Assembly (NCBI GenBank): GCA_003156695.1
Contig: PMHN01000125.1
Location: 153-5,701, forward strand
DNA from: Gammaproteobacteria bacterium
GTDB lineage: Bacteria > Pseudomonadota > Gammaproteobacteria > Steroidobacterales > Steroidobacteraceae
Direction: 5' to 3'
DNA: 5,549 bases
Below the pieces are notes generated by a model. The model was not told where the DNA came from, searched no databases, and saw nothing but the letters and a program-made list of their open reading frames with translations. Made by a program: the position numbers and the translations under genes. The first letter of the stretch is position 1. Each line of letters starts with the position of its first letter. Shown piece after piece: positions 1-5,312 of the stretch.

Positions 1-406
1 CCGCCTCCACCAGATCTCCGATGGCCTCGGCCTGCGCGAGGTCGAGCTTGTCGTTGAGGAACGCCCGCTGGGTGAATTCCCCGGCCTGCGCACGGCGCGC
101 GCCGAGCTCCACGGCCCGCGACACCAGCGCCTCCATCACCAGCGGGCCGCCGTGACCGTGCAGTTCCAGCACGTGCTCGCCGGTGTAGGAATGCGGCGCG
201 GGAAAGAACAGCGCGAGGCCGGCATCGATTGGCTGACGCTGCGCATCCAAAAAGCGCGCGAACGTCGCGTGGCGGGCCTTGGGCACGTTCCCGCCGAGCA
301 GCACCGCGGCCAGCTCCGGCACCTTCGGGCCCGAGATGCGCACGATCCCGATGCCGCCTCTTCCCGGGGGCGTGGCTGCGGCGGCAATGGTGTCGGTGCG
401 CGTCAT
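1..406 (-). CDS. mnmE: tRNA uridine-5-carboxymethylaminomethyl modification GTPase MnmE (N-terminal part, runs off the left edge)
   Basis: MnmE works with MnmG in the cytoplasm to add a carboxymethylaminomethyl (or related) group to the wobble uridine U34 of certain tRNAs. Only 135 codons are present, against about 450 residues for a full MnmE. What is visible is the N-terminal tetrahydrofolate-binding domain: the opening [16 protein letters not shown] (residues 5-20), the segment around [16 protein letters not shown] (72-87) and [20 protein letters not shown] (109-128). All are hallmarks of the family. The helical and G domains lie beyond the window. The ATG at 406-404 gives an N-terminus that matches the family closely, so the start is secure, although no clear Shine-Dalgarno lies upstream. 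The gene is usually directly downstream of yidC; here a DUF3291 gene on the other strand separates them, so mnmE probably has its own promoter. Confidence 0.96.
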   Translation of the reverse strand, partial: MTRTDTIAAAATPPGRGGIGIVRISGPKVPELAAVLLGGNVPKARHATFARFLDAQRQPIDAGLALFFPAPHSYTGEHVLELHGHGGPLVMEALVSRAVELGARRAQAGEFTQRAFLNDKLDLAQAEAIGDLVEA

Positions 407-420
407 GGGGGCCGGGAACA

Positions 421-449
421 AGGCTAGCCCCGTCGCGCTGTCCCGTCAC
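421..449 (-). promoter_or_regulatory. Possible sigma-70-type promoter for mnmE
   Basis: On the minus strand, GTGACG (449-444) and TAGCCT (426-421) are separated by 17 bases. They match the -35 and -10 consensus at 4 and 3 of 6 positions. This is weak, but the -10-like TAGCCTTG recurs in the candidate rpmH promoter. If real, transcription would start around 414 and leave a leader of only about 8 bases. A promoter is expected in this gap because mnmE is cut off from yidC. Confidence 0.25.
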
Positions 450-497
450 CCGTCGCTTCGCTATCCTCGTGTTGACCGTTAAGCGAGCGACGCACTC

Positions 498-998
498 ATG
501 TCGGCCTATGAGCTTGCACAGCTGAACATCGGCATCGTCAGGGGGCCGATGGATTCGCCGGTCATGGCGGAGTTCGCCGCCAACCTCGAGCGCATCAACG
601 CGCTCGCCGATGCGGCGCCGGGTTTCGTGTGGCGCCTGCAGACCGAGGCCGGGGACGCCACCGCGATCCGGCCCTTCGCTGATGAGAACATGCTGGTCAA
701 CATGTCGGTGTGGCGGGATGCGGAGGCGCTGCGGCAGTTCGTCTACCACGGCGGGCACATTGAGATCGTGCGCCGCCGCCGCGAATGGTTCGAACGCATG
801 AGCGATTCGTACCTGGTGCTGTGGTGGGTGCCCCGCGGACATCGGCCCGACGTAGCGGAAGCCCTCGGGAGACTTGAGGCGCTGCGGCGCAAGGGCCCGC
901 ATCCCGAGGCCTTCACTTTCGGTCAGCTGTTCCCGGCGCCGGATGCGCCGCCAGGTGCGCGACCCGTCGCCTTGAACGATCCGTGCCCGGCGAGCTGA
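498..998 (+). CDS. DUF3291 domain-containing protein
   Basis: The 166-residue product looks like a DUF3291 family protein; the biochemical role of the family is not known to me. Recognisable segments are YELAQLNIG (residues 4-12), INALADAAPGFVWRLQ (33-48), the VNMSVW strand (67-72), HIEIVRRRREWF (87-98), LVLWWVPRGHRP (106-117) and PEAFTFGQLFPAP (136-148). The strand and helix pattern suggests a ferredoxin-like alpha/beta fold like that of antibiotic-biosynthesis monooxygenase (ABM)-type dimeric barrels; this is inference. There is no signal peptide or membrane segment, so it is probably cytoplasmic. The start at 498 keeps the family N-terminus; the upstream purine stretch AGCGAGCG is only a weak ribosome binding site. 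The gene diverges from mnmE and converges on yidC with a 16-base gap. It is a single-gene unit in an otherwise conserved block, perhaps inserted. Base composition looks like that of its neighbours by eye, so there is no obvious sign of recent transfer. Confidence 0.85.
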   Translation: MSAYELAQLNIGIVRGPMDSPVMAEFAANLERINALADAAPGFVWRLQTEAGDATAIRPFADENMLVNMSVWRDAEALRQFVYHGGHIEIVRRRREWFERMSDSYLVLWWVPRGHRPDVAEALGRLEALRRKGPHPEAFTFGQLFPAPDAPPGARPVALNDPCPAS

Positions 999-1017
999 CG
1001 GCGGCGCCTTCGCGTCA
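996..1017. other. Small dyad joining the two convergent stop codons
   Basis: TGACG (996-1000) and CGTCA (1013-1017) form a 5-base-pair inverted repeat with a 12-base loop. The left arm starts with the TGA stop of the DUF3291 gene and the right arm ends with the yidC stop (TCA on the plus strand). A hairpin between convergent genes could serve as a bidirectional terminator, but the stem is short and no T-tract follows on either strand, so a function is doubtful. Confidence 0.2.
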
Positions 1018-2769
1018 GGTCCGCTTCGCCATCGCCGCCCCGATGCGGCGGTTGATATTCCATTGCTGCGCGATCGACAGGACCGTGTTGGTCACCCAGT
1101 AGAGCACCAGTCCCGCCGGGAAGAACGCGAAGGTCGCCGACATGACGAGCGGCATGAACATGAACACCTTGGCCTGCACCGGATCCGGCGGCGCGGGGTT
1201 CAGCTTGTACTGCACGAACATGGCCACCGCCATGATGGCCGGCAGGATGAACAACGGATCGCGTGAGGACAGGTCGTGGATCCAGAACGCGAACGGCGCC
1301 TGGCGCATCTCCACGCTCTCGAGCAGCGCTTTGTAGAGCGAGAAGAACACGGGAATCTGGATGACGATCGGCAGGCAGCCGGCGACCGGGTTGATCTTCT
1401 CGCGCTTGTAGAGCTCCATCATCGCCTTGCCGAGCTTCTCGCGATCGTCGGCGTAGGTTTCCTGCAGGCTCTTGATGCGCGGCTGCAGGGTTTTCATCTT
1501 GGCCATGGAGCGGCCGCTCGCCTCCGACAAGGGATAGAACAACAGCTTCAGGAGCAGCGTGACGAGGATGATCGACACGCCCCAGTTGCCGGTAACCTTG
1601 TGCACGAAAGCGAGCGCGCGGAACAGCGGCTGGGCGAGGAAATACAGGCTCCCGTAATCGGCGACACGTCCCAGCTCGGGGGCCGTCGCCTCGAGCTGCC
1701 CCTGCAGCTTCGGTCCGGCGAACAGCGTGGTGGTGAACTGCGCGCTGTCACCGGGGGCCACGGTCCTTTCAGGTCCTGTGGCCGTCAGCAGGTACTGTTG
1801 CCCCGAGACCCCCAGGCTGAAGTGCCACGGCACCTCGCGCGGCGGCACGATCGCGCTCACGAAATAATGCTGCAGGGCTGCGACCCAGCCATTACGCACG
1901 TCGAGCGCCAGGTGGCTGTCATCCGCCGAGTCAGTCTTGAGCTTGCGGTACTTGGTGCCGTCGTACAGCGCCGGCCCGTGGAACGCGTAGCTCGAGACGT
2001 TGAAGTAGGAGCGCTTGGTGGGCGGGTCGTCGCGCAGGATCTGCGCGTAGGGACGCGCAGCCCAGGGCGTGGCGCCGCCGTTGTGCACGGCGTAGTCCAC
2101 GTCCACGCGGTAGCTGCCGCGGTGGAACACGAAGGTCTTGGTGACGTTCACACCCCCTTCGCTCCAGGTGAGCGGCACTCGCAACTCATCGCCACCATCG
2201 AGGGTGTAGCTGTCGGCGGCGCTCGCCCAGGTGGCCAGATGCGTCGGATAGGACGCGCTCCCGGAACCGGTGAGGCCCGACTGCAGTGTGTAGAGCGACG
2301 CGGGGTCCGTATTCTCCAGGCGCACCGGTGCGGGCTCGCCCTTGACCAGGGGATAAGCGAGCAGGTCGAGGCGCTCGAGCGTGCCGCCGCGGGTGCTGAT
2401 GTCGAGGTCAAGGACATCGGTGCGCACATGCACTACGGGTGCGGCAGCAGCGACGCTGGCGCTGGTCGCGGCCGCTGCCGGTCCGCCCGGCACTTCAGCC
2501 GCCAAAGCGGCCGAAGACGATGCGGGTGGCTGCGCTCCCGCGCCCGCATTACCTGTCGCGGCCGCTGGCGCGGACGCGTCCGGTACACGATTGCCCAGGT
2601 CGTTCGCGGGTGACGCCGCCGGTGCGCTGGCCGTGGTCGCGGCAGCGGTTGCTGCACCCGGTGGCGGCGCGTAGTCGCGCATCCATGCCTCGTAGTTGAG
2701 AAGCAGCAGCGCTGCGAGCGCGACCCACAGATAAACGCGGGGGCTGTTGGTGATGAAGTTATTGGTCAT
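1015..2769 (-). CDS. yidC: Membrane protein insertase YidC
   Basis: YidC (Oxa1/Alb3 family) inserts and folds inner-membrane proteins, alone or with SecYEG. The 584-residue product has the Gram-negative layout. TM1 is at about 12-25, an Ala/Pro/Ser/Thr-rich linker at 34-112, a periplasmic P1 domain at about 113-385, and four further membrane segments at about 395-416, 461-483, 505-524 and 535-567. Family motifs include [45 protein letters not shown] and FPAGLVLYW. The hydrophilic-groove residue of TM2, Arg366 in E. coli, is Lys408 here ([12 protein letters not shown]), a variant common in other proteobacteria. The linker makes it somewhat longer than E. coli YidC (548). I chose the ATG at 2769-2767 because [22 protein letters not shown] is a typical YidC N-terminus; an upstream in-frame extension encodes non-family sequence overlapping yidD. 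It overlaps the end of yidD by 11 bases, which suggests coupled translation. Confidence 0.97.
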   Translation of the reverse strand: MTNNFITNSPRVYLWVALAALLLLNYEAWMRDYAPPPGAATAAATTASAPAASPANDLGNRVPDASAPAAATGNAGAGAQPPASSSAALAAEVPGGPAAAATSASVAAAAPVVHVRTDVLDLDISTRGGTLERLDLLAYPLVKGEPAPVRLENTDPASLYTLQSGLTGSGSASYPTHLATWASAADSYTLDGGDELRVPLTWSEGGVNVTKTFVFHRGSYRVDVDYAVHNGGATPWAARPYAQILRDDPPTKRSYFNVSSYAFHGPALYDGTKYRKLKTDSADDSHLALDVRNGWVAALQHYFVSAIVPPREVPWHFSLGVSGQQYLLTATGPERTVAPGDSAQFTTTLFAGPKLQGQLEATAPELGRVADYGSLYFLAQPLFRALAFVHKVTGNWGVSIILVTLLLKLLFYPLSEASGRSMAKMKTLQPRIKSLQETYADDREKLGKAMMELYKREKINPVAGCLPIVIQIPVFFSLYKALLESVEMRQAPFAFWIHDLSSRDPLFILPAIMAVAMFVQYKLNPAPPDPVQAKVFMFMPLVMSATFAFFPAGLVLYWVTNTVLSIAQQWNINRRIGAAMAKRT

Positions 2770-3013
2770 GAGCGTGGTGGGTGCAGGCAAGAGAGCGCGT
2801 CGCGGGCGGCACGGGATCGAAGCCCCCCGGGTGCCACGGGTGGCAGCGGCCGAGGCGCTTGAGCCCGAGCCAGCCGCCTTTGACAACGCCGAAGCGCAGC
2901 ACCGCATCGAGGGCGTACTGCGAACAGCTGGGATAAAAGCGGCACCGCGGGCCCAGCAGCGGGCTCACGGTCCACTGGTACACACGGATCAGGAGTGCGA
3001 CGCAGCCGCGCAT
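2759..3013 (-). CDS. yidD: Membrane protein insertion efficiency factor YidD
   Basis: YidD is a small membrane-associated protein that improves insertion of YidC substrates. The 84-residue product matches the family length (85 in E. coli). The diagnostic core is present: an N-terminal amphipathic or hydrophobic stretch ([17 protein letters not shown]), then [17 protein letters not shown] with its paired cysteines, then [19 protein letters not shown]. The ATG at 3013-3011 is preferred: it gives the family N-terminus and has AAGGAAG at 3030-3024, 10 bases upstream. A GTG seven codons earlier (3034) would place that AAGGAAG inside the gene. The start lies within the 3' end of rnpA (25-base overlap) in another frame, and the stop TAA lies past the yidC start (11-base overlap). 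This tight packing indicates one transcript and probable translational coupling from rnpA through yidC. Confidence 0.93.
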   Translation of the reverse strand: MRGCVALLIRVYQWTVSPLLGPRCRFYPSCSQYALDAVLRFGVVKGGWLGLKRLGRCHPWHPGGFDPVPPATRSLACTHHAHDQ

Positions 3014-3360
3014 CGTGCAGCAACTTCCTTCCACAGCGCTTCGAGGCTCGCGTGCAGCGCCCTAGCCGGCGCGCCCTTGACGCGCGGACGCGCGCTCACC
3101 ACCAGGTCCACGGCGGGAATCTCACGCTGGTGCAGACGGAAGGACTCGCGAATGATGCGGCGAATGCGGTTACGCGCGACCCCGCCTCCCGCCACCCGCA
3201 CGCCCACCGCCGTTCCTAAGCGCGGTGCGGTGAGCTTATTGTTCATCACTGTCACGCTGAAAAATCCGTCACCCAAACGCCGGCCGCGCGCGTACGCGGC
3301 GTCGAAGTCGCATTTACGCCGCAGGCGACGCTGCGCCGGCAGAGTGAGCTGCCCTCGCAT
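2989..3360 (-). CDS. rnpA: Ribonuclease P protein component
   Basis: RnpA is the basic protein subunit of RNase P. It binds the catalytic RNA (rnpB, not in this window) and helps it remove 5' leaders from pre-tRNAs. The product is 123 residues, close to the usual 115-125. Family features are [20 protein letters not shown] (residues 12-31), [11 protein letters not shown] (46-56), the RNR signature [15 protein letters not shown] (61-75) and [10 protein letters not shown] (83-92). The ATG at 3360-3358 is preceded by AGGGG, which leaves only 4 bases to the start. The gene follows rpmH after a 78-base spacer that can form two hairpins, one of which could cover this ribosome binding site. Its 3' end overlaps the yidD start by 25 bases. 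The rpmH-rnpA order is conserved across most bacteria. Confidence 0.96.
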   Translation of the reverse strand: MRGQLTLPAQRRLRRKCDFDAAYARGRRLGDGFFSVTVMNNKLTAPRLGTAVGVRVAGGGVARNRIRRIIRESFRLHQREIPAVDLVVSARPRVKGAPARALHASLEALWKEVAARCAAASHS

Positions 3361-3364
3361 TGAG

Positions 3365-3420
3365 CCCCTGACTTAAGAAGATCTTGGGGTCGCGAAGCTG
3401 CGCTGCAAGTACTGTTCGCG
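3365..3420 (-). promoter_or_regulatory. Possible leader hairpins between rpmH and rnpA
   Basis: Two potential stems lie in the rpmH-rnpA spacer. The first is CGCGAA/TTCGCG (3391-3396 with 3415-3420, 18-base loop). The second pairs CCCC at 3365-3368 with GGGG at 3386-3389 (17-base loop). On the transcribed strand the second stem contains the AGGGG that serves as the rnpA ribosome binding site, so it could limit rnpA translation relative to L34. No T-tract follows, so a terminator is unlikely. The stems are short and the regulation is inferred. Confidence 0.3.
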
Positions 3421-3438
3421 CGGGCGACCTTATGGATT

Positions 3439-3573
3439 CTAGGGTATCAGCTTACGCCGGCCCTTGGCGCGGCGCCGCGCGAGGACCCTGCGGCCAGTCT
3501 TTGTTGCCATGCGCGCACGGAACCCGTGGGTGCGCTTGCGACGCACTTTGCTCGGTTGATAGGTACGCTTCAT
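3439..3573 (-). CDS. rpmH: 50S ribosomal protein L34
   Basis: L34 is a small, very basic protein of the large ribosomal subunit. The 44-residue product begins [20 protein letters not shown] and continues with the family signature [19 protein letters not shown], so identification is certain. The ATG at 3573-3571 has GGAG at 3585-3582 with an 8-base spacer. A longer in-frame reading from a TTG at 3642 would add 23 residues unlike L34 and would include promoter-like sequence, so I rejected it. The gene is the first of the minus-strand cluster rpmH-rnpA-yidD-yidC and is divergent from dnaA, the standard arrangement at proteobacterial origins. Confidence 0.98.
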   Translation of the reverse strand: MKRTYQPSKVRRKRTHGFRARMATKTGRRVLARRRAKGRRKLIP

Positions 3574-3620
3574 ACCGTGGGCTCCGTGGAACGATTCGTG
3601 GCAGTCAAAAAAGGGCGGCA

Positions 3621-3650
3621 AGGCTAAGCCGTTGAGCGCCAAGGTGTCAA
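3621..3650 (-). promoter_or_regulatory. Probable rpmH operon promoter
   Basis: On the minus strand a perfect -35 hexamer TTGACA (3650-3645) is followed after 18 bases by TAGCCT (3626-3621), which matches the -10 consensus at the three most conserved positions (first T, A, last T). Transcription would start near 3614, about 40 bases before the rpmH start codon. The position and the exact -35 make this the best promoter candidate in the divergent gap, although the -10 is poor. Confidence 0.5.
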
Positions 3651-3669
3651 TACAAAGCGCACGCGAAAA

Positions 3670-3698
3670 TCTTCAGCACGTCGCACGACCGGTATAGA
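3670..3698 (+). promoter_or_regulatory. Possible dnaA promoter
   Basis: TATAGA at 3693-3698 matches the -10 consensus at 4 of 6 positions. It lies 17 bases after TCTTCA (3670-3675), a weak -35 (3 of 6). A start near 3705 would give a leader of about 46 bases to the dnaA GTG. I found no convincing DnaA box here, so autoregulation through a box at this promoter is not supported by the sequence. Confidence 0.35.
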
Positions 3699-3750
3699 CT
3701 TCGCAGCCCTTTCCTTAACGTTCACAAGAAACGTCGCGGAGGCAACGCGC

Positions 3751-5085
3751 GTGGAAGCGTCCCTTTGGACTCGCTGCATGGGCGCGTTGGAAGCGGAGCT
3801 TCCCGAGCAGCAGTTCAATACCTGGGTGCGGCCGCTGCAGGCCATGGAGGGCAATGGTGCCCTGAAACTGCTGGCCCCCAACCGCTTCGTGGTGGACTGG
3901 GTCAACGCCAACCTGCTGCCGCGCATCGGGGAACTGCTGCGCGACGAAAGCACCGGGGATGCCCCCATCGTGACCGTGGAAGTCGGCTCGCGTGCGCTGC
4001 CCCTGCGGGGTGCCCCCCCGCCGCTATTGCCCGCGAAGCCCCGCCGGGCGGAAGGCCTGGTGGTCGGCGCGCGGCTCAACGCCGACTTTTCTTTCGCCAC
4101 CTTCGTCGAGGGCAAGAGCAACCAGCTCGCGAAGGCTGCGGCGCTGCAGGTCGCTGAAAATCCCGGCCGGGCCTATAACCCGCTGTTCGTGTACGGCGGC
4201 GTGGGTCTCGGGAAGACCCACCTGATGCACTCGATCGCGCATCTCATTAAGGAACGCGACCCGGAAGCGCGGATTGCGTATGTGCATTCCGAACGTTTCG
4301 TGGGCGACATGGTGCGTGCGCTGCAGCATGGCGCCATGAGTGAGTTCAAGACCGCGTACCGCTCGCTGAATGCGCTGCTGATCGATGACATCCAGTTTTT
4401 TGCCGGCAAGGAGCGCTCGCAGGAAGAGTTCTTCCATACCTTCAACGAGCTGCTCGAGGGCCAGCACCAGGTGATCCTTACCTGCGACCGTTACCCGAAG
4501 GAGGTCGAGGGGCTCGAGGAGCGGCTGAAGTCGCGATTTGGATGGGGACTGACGGTGGCGATCGAGCCGCCCGAACTCGAGACCTGCGTGGCGATCCTCA
4601 TGACCAAGGCGCATGCCACGGGCGTCCAGCTTCCCGAGGAAGTGGCCTTTTTCATAGCCAAACGCATCCGCTCGAACGTGCGCGAACTCGAAGGCGCACT
4701 GCGCCGGGTGATCGCCAATTCGCGCTTCACCGGGCATCCGATCACGCTGGAGTTCACGCGCGAAGCGCTCAAGGACCTGCTGTCGCTGCAGGCGAAGCTG
4801 GTCACCATCGAAAATATCCAGAAAACCGTCGCGGATTACTACAAGGTGCGCATGGCGGATCTTTTGTCCAAGCGACGCAGCCGTTCGGTGGCGCGGCCGC
4901 GGCAGGTCGCCATGGCGCTCGCGAAAGAACTCACCACGCACAGCCTGCCGGAGATCGGCGATGCTTTCGGCGGCCGTGATCACACGACGGTGATGCACGC
5001 CTGCAAGCGGATCAAACAACTGCGTGACGTGGAACAGCGCGTGAAGGAAGATTATTCAAACCTGTTGAGAACCCTGGCGGGTTGA
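3751..5085 (+). CDS. dnaA: Chromosomal replication initiator protein DnaA
   Basis: DnaA binds DnaA boxes at oriC as ATP-loaded oligomers, unwinds the origin and recruits the DnaB helicase. The product has 444 residues. Domain I (about 1-80) includes [14 protein letters not shown]. Domain II is a short Pro/Arg-rich linker (about 81-107), shorter than in E. coli. Domain III is the AAA+ module: Walker [10 protein letters not shown] (149-157), Walker [10 protein letters not shown] (209-217), sensor I region [12 protein letters not shown] (241-252), the arginine-finger segment LKSRFGWGL (259-267), and sensor II within GALRRVIAN (315-323). Domain IV (about 350-444) carries the DNA-binding helix-turn-helix with signature [15 protein letters not shown] (407-421). 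Cys245 replaces the more usual serine in the TSDR motif, a mild change. The GTG start at 3751 is preferred: GGAGG at 3738-3742 lies 8 bases upstream and the resulting [18 protein letters not shown] fits the family N-terminus. It diverges from rpmH and precedes dnaN. Confidence 0.98.
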   Translation: MEASLWTRCMGALEAELPEQQFNTWVRPLQAMEGNGALKLLAPNRFVVDWVNANLLPRIGELLRDESTGDAPIVTVEVGSRALPLRGAPPPLLPAKPRRAEGLVVGARLNADFSFATFVEGKSNQLAKAAALQVAENPGRAYNPLFVYGGVGLGKTHLMHSIAHLIKERDPEARIAYVHSERFVGDMVRALQHGAMSEFKTAYRSLNALLIDDIQFFAGKERSQEEFFHTFNELLEGQHQVILTCDRYPKEVEGLEERLKSRFGWGLTVAIEPPELETCVAILMTKAHATGVQLPEEVAFFIAKRIRSNVRELEGALRRVIANSRFTGHPITLEFTREALKDLLSLQAKLVTIENIQKTVADYYKVRMADLLSKRRSRSVARPRQVAMALAKELTTHSLPEIGDAFGGRDHTTVMHACKRIKQLRDVEQRVKEDYSNLLRTLAG

Positions 5086-5110
5086 GGGTTGTTTCGCTGT
5101 GGGTTTTCTG

Positions 5111-5119
5111 TGTGTGAAA
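5111..5119 (-). promoter_or_regulatory. Weak DnaA box
   Basis: TGTGTGAAA reads TTTCACACA on the minus strand and differs from the TTWTNCACA consensus only at the fourth position. It sits one base from the perfect box and in the same orientation. Its proximity suggests a low-affinity site filled cooperatively; this is inference. Confidence 0.4.
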
Positions 5120-5120
5120 C

Positions 5121-5129
5121 TGTGGATAA
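5121..5129 (-). promoter_or_regulatory. Perfect DnaA box
   Basis: TGTGGATAA is the reverse complement of TTATCCACA, the high-affinity consensus for DnaA domain IV. It is the only exact copy I found in the window. Confidence 0.9.
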
Positions 5130-5130
5130 C

Positions 5131-5139
5131 TTACCCACA
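5131..5139 (+). promoter_or_regulatory. Near-consensus DnaA box paired with the perfect box
   Basis: TTACCCACA has one mismatch to TTATCCACA. It lies one base from the perfect box in the opposite orientation, with the TT ends facing each other, so the two form a 19-base interrupted dyad. Confidence 0.7.
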
Positions 5140-5236
5140 GGTCTGGCACAGAAGTCCGGCAGCTTGTGCGGAGACTTATCAGCCGCGAAACGCGTGCTAA
5201 GGCTCTGAGGAAACAGCCGAAGTTTTTTTATACTCG

Positions 5237-5245
5237 TTATGCACA
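5237..5245 (+). promoter_or_regulatory. DnaA box beside the AT-rich segment
   Basis: TTATGCACA fits the TTWTNCACA consensus fully. It lies at the edge of the AT-rich, dyad-filled segment and points into it, the position expected for the box from which DnaA extends onto the unwinding element. It also overlaps a possible -35 of a dnaN promoter. Confidence 0.75.
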
Positions 5246-5268
5246 GGCTCTATAGTCTTAACTATAAG
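5240..5268 (+). promoter_or_regulatory. Possible dnaN promoter overlapping a DnaA box
   Basis: TGCACA (5240-5245, 4 of 6 to the -35) and TATAAG (5263-5268, 5 of 6 to the -10) are 17 bases apart. An alternative is TTTATA (5227-5232) with TATAGT (5251-5256) at 18 bases. Either would transcribe dnaN with a leader of about 40-50 bases. Because AT-rich origin DNA yields chance -10 matches, confidence is low. Confidence 0.35.
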
Positions 5269-5281
5269 TCTTTATATAAAG
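5250..5281. repeat. AT-rich tandem repeat and dyads (candidate DNA unwinding element)
   Basis: CTATAGTCTTAA (5250-5261) is followed directly by the near copy CTATAAGTCTTTA (5262-5274). The same stretch contains an inverted repeat TATAGT/ACTATA (5251-5256 with 5261-5266) and a perfect 12-base palindrome CTTTATATAAAG (5270-5281). Position next to a DnaA box and low duplex stability suggest the origin melting site, comparable in role to the AT-rich 13-mers of E. coli. Some of the TATA-like hexamers may double as -10 elements for dnaN. Confidence 0.6.
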
Positions 5282-5312
5282 CTAATTTGATTCCAGATAG
5301 AGAGTTAATCCC

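Larger units (their letters stand above)
5086..5312. other. oriC: Probable chromosomal replication origin (oriC) in the dnaA-dnaN gap
   Basis: The 227 bases between dnaA and dnaN hold the main elements of a bacterial origin. There is one perfect DnaA box at 5121-5129, near-perfect boxes at 5131-5139 and 5237-5245, a weaker one at 5111-5119, and an AT-rich stretch with dyads at about 5221-5280. By my count 44 of those 60 bases are A or T, in a strongly GC-rich window. The rpmH-dnaA gap has no comparable boxes, which places the origin on this side of dnaA, as reported for Xanthomonas, rather than on the rpmH side as in Pseudomonas. Function is inferred from the sequence. Confidence 0.8.

Noticed and set aside
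472..477. TTGACC as a -35 for the DUF3291 gene
   Set aside because: It lies so close to the ATG at 498 that the -10 would fall on the start codon, and no -10-like hexamer is found at the right spacing.
511..519. DnaA-box-like GCTTGCACA inside the DUF3291 gene
   Set aside because: It has two mismatches to the consensus and no other boxes nearby.
1276..2613. Long plus-strand open frame (445 codons) opposite yidC
   Set aside because: It is the antisense shadow of a high-GC gene. Its translation is rich in Arg, His, Glu and Gly with no recognisable domain, while the opposite strand encodes an unmistakable YidC.
2770..2907. N-terminal extension of YidC by 46 residues
   Set aside because: The extension is Ala/Ser/Arg-rich, unlike YidC, and overlaps yidD. 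The ATG at 2769 gives the normal N-terminus with TM1.
3014..3034. Longer YidD starting at GTG 3034
   Set aside because: It would put the AAGGAAG ribosome binding site inside the gene and add seven residues not typical of the family.
3574..3642. N-terminal extension of L34 by 23 residues from a TTG codon
   Set aside because: L34 begins MKRTYQPS in nearly all bacteria. The extension covers the presumed promoter and leader, and the ATG at 3573 has its own Shine-Dalgarno.
3574..3750. Second origin region in the rpmH-dnaA gap
   Set aside because: I scanned it by eye for TTWTNCACA on both strands and found nothing closer than about three mismatches, for example ACGTTCACA near 3719.
4024..5019. 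Long minus-strand open frame (331 codons) opposite dnaA
   Set aside because: It is antisense to the conserved AAA+ and DNA-binding domains of DnaA, with no family resemblance and no initiation signal that I could support.
5278..5292. IHF site near the AT-rich segment
   Set aside because: TTGATT at 5287-5292 matches one half of the consensus, but the other half is shifted by a base or more, so the match is not better than chance in AT-rich DNA.
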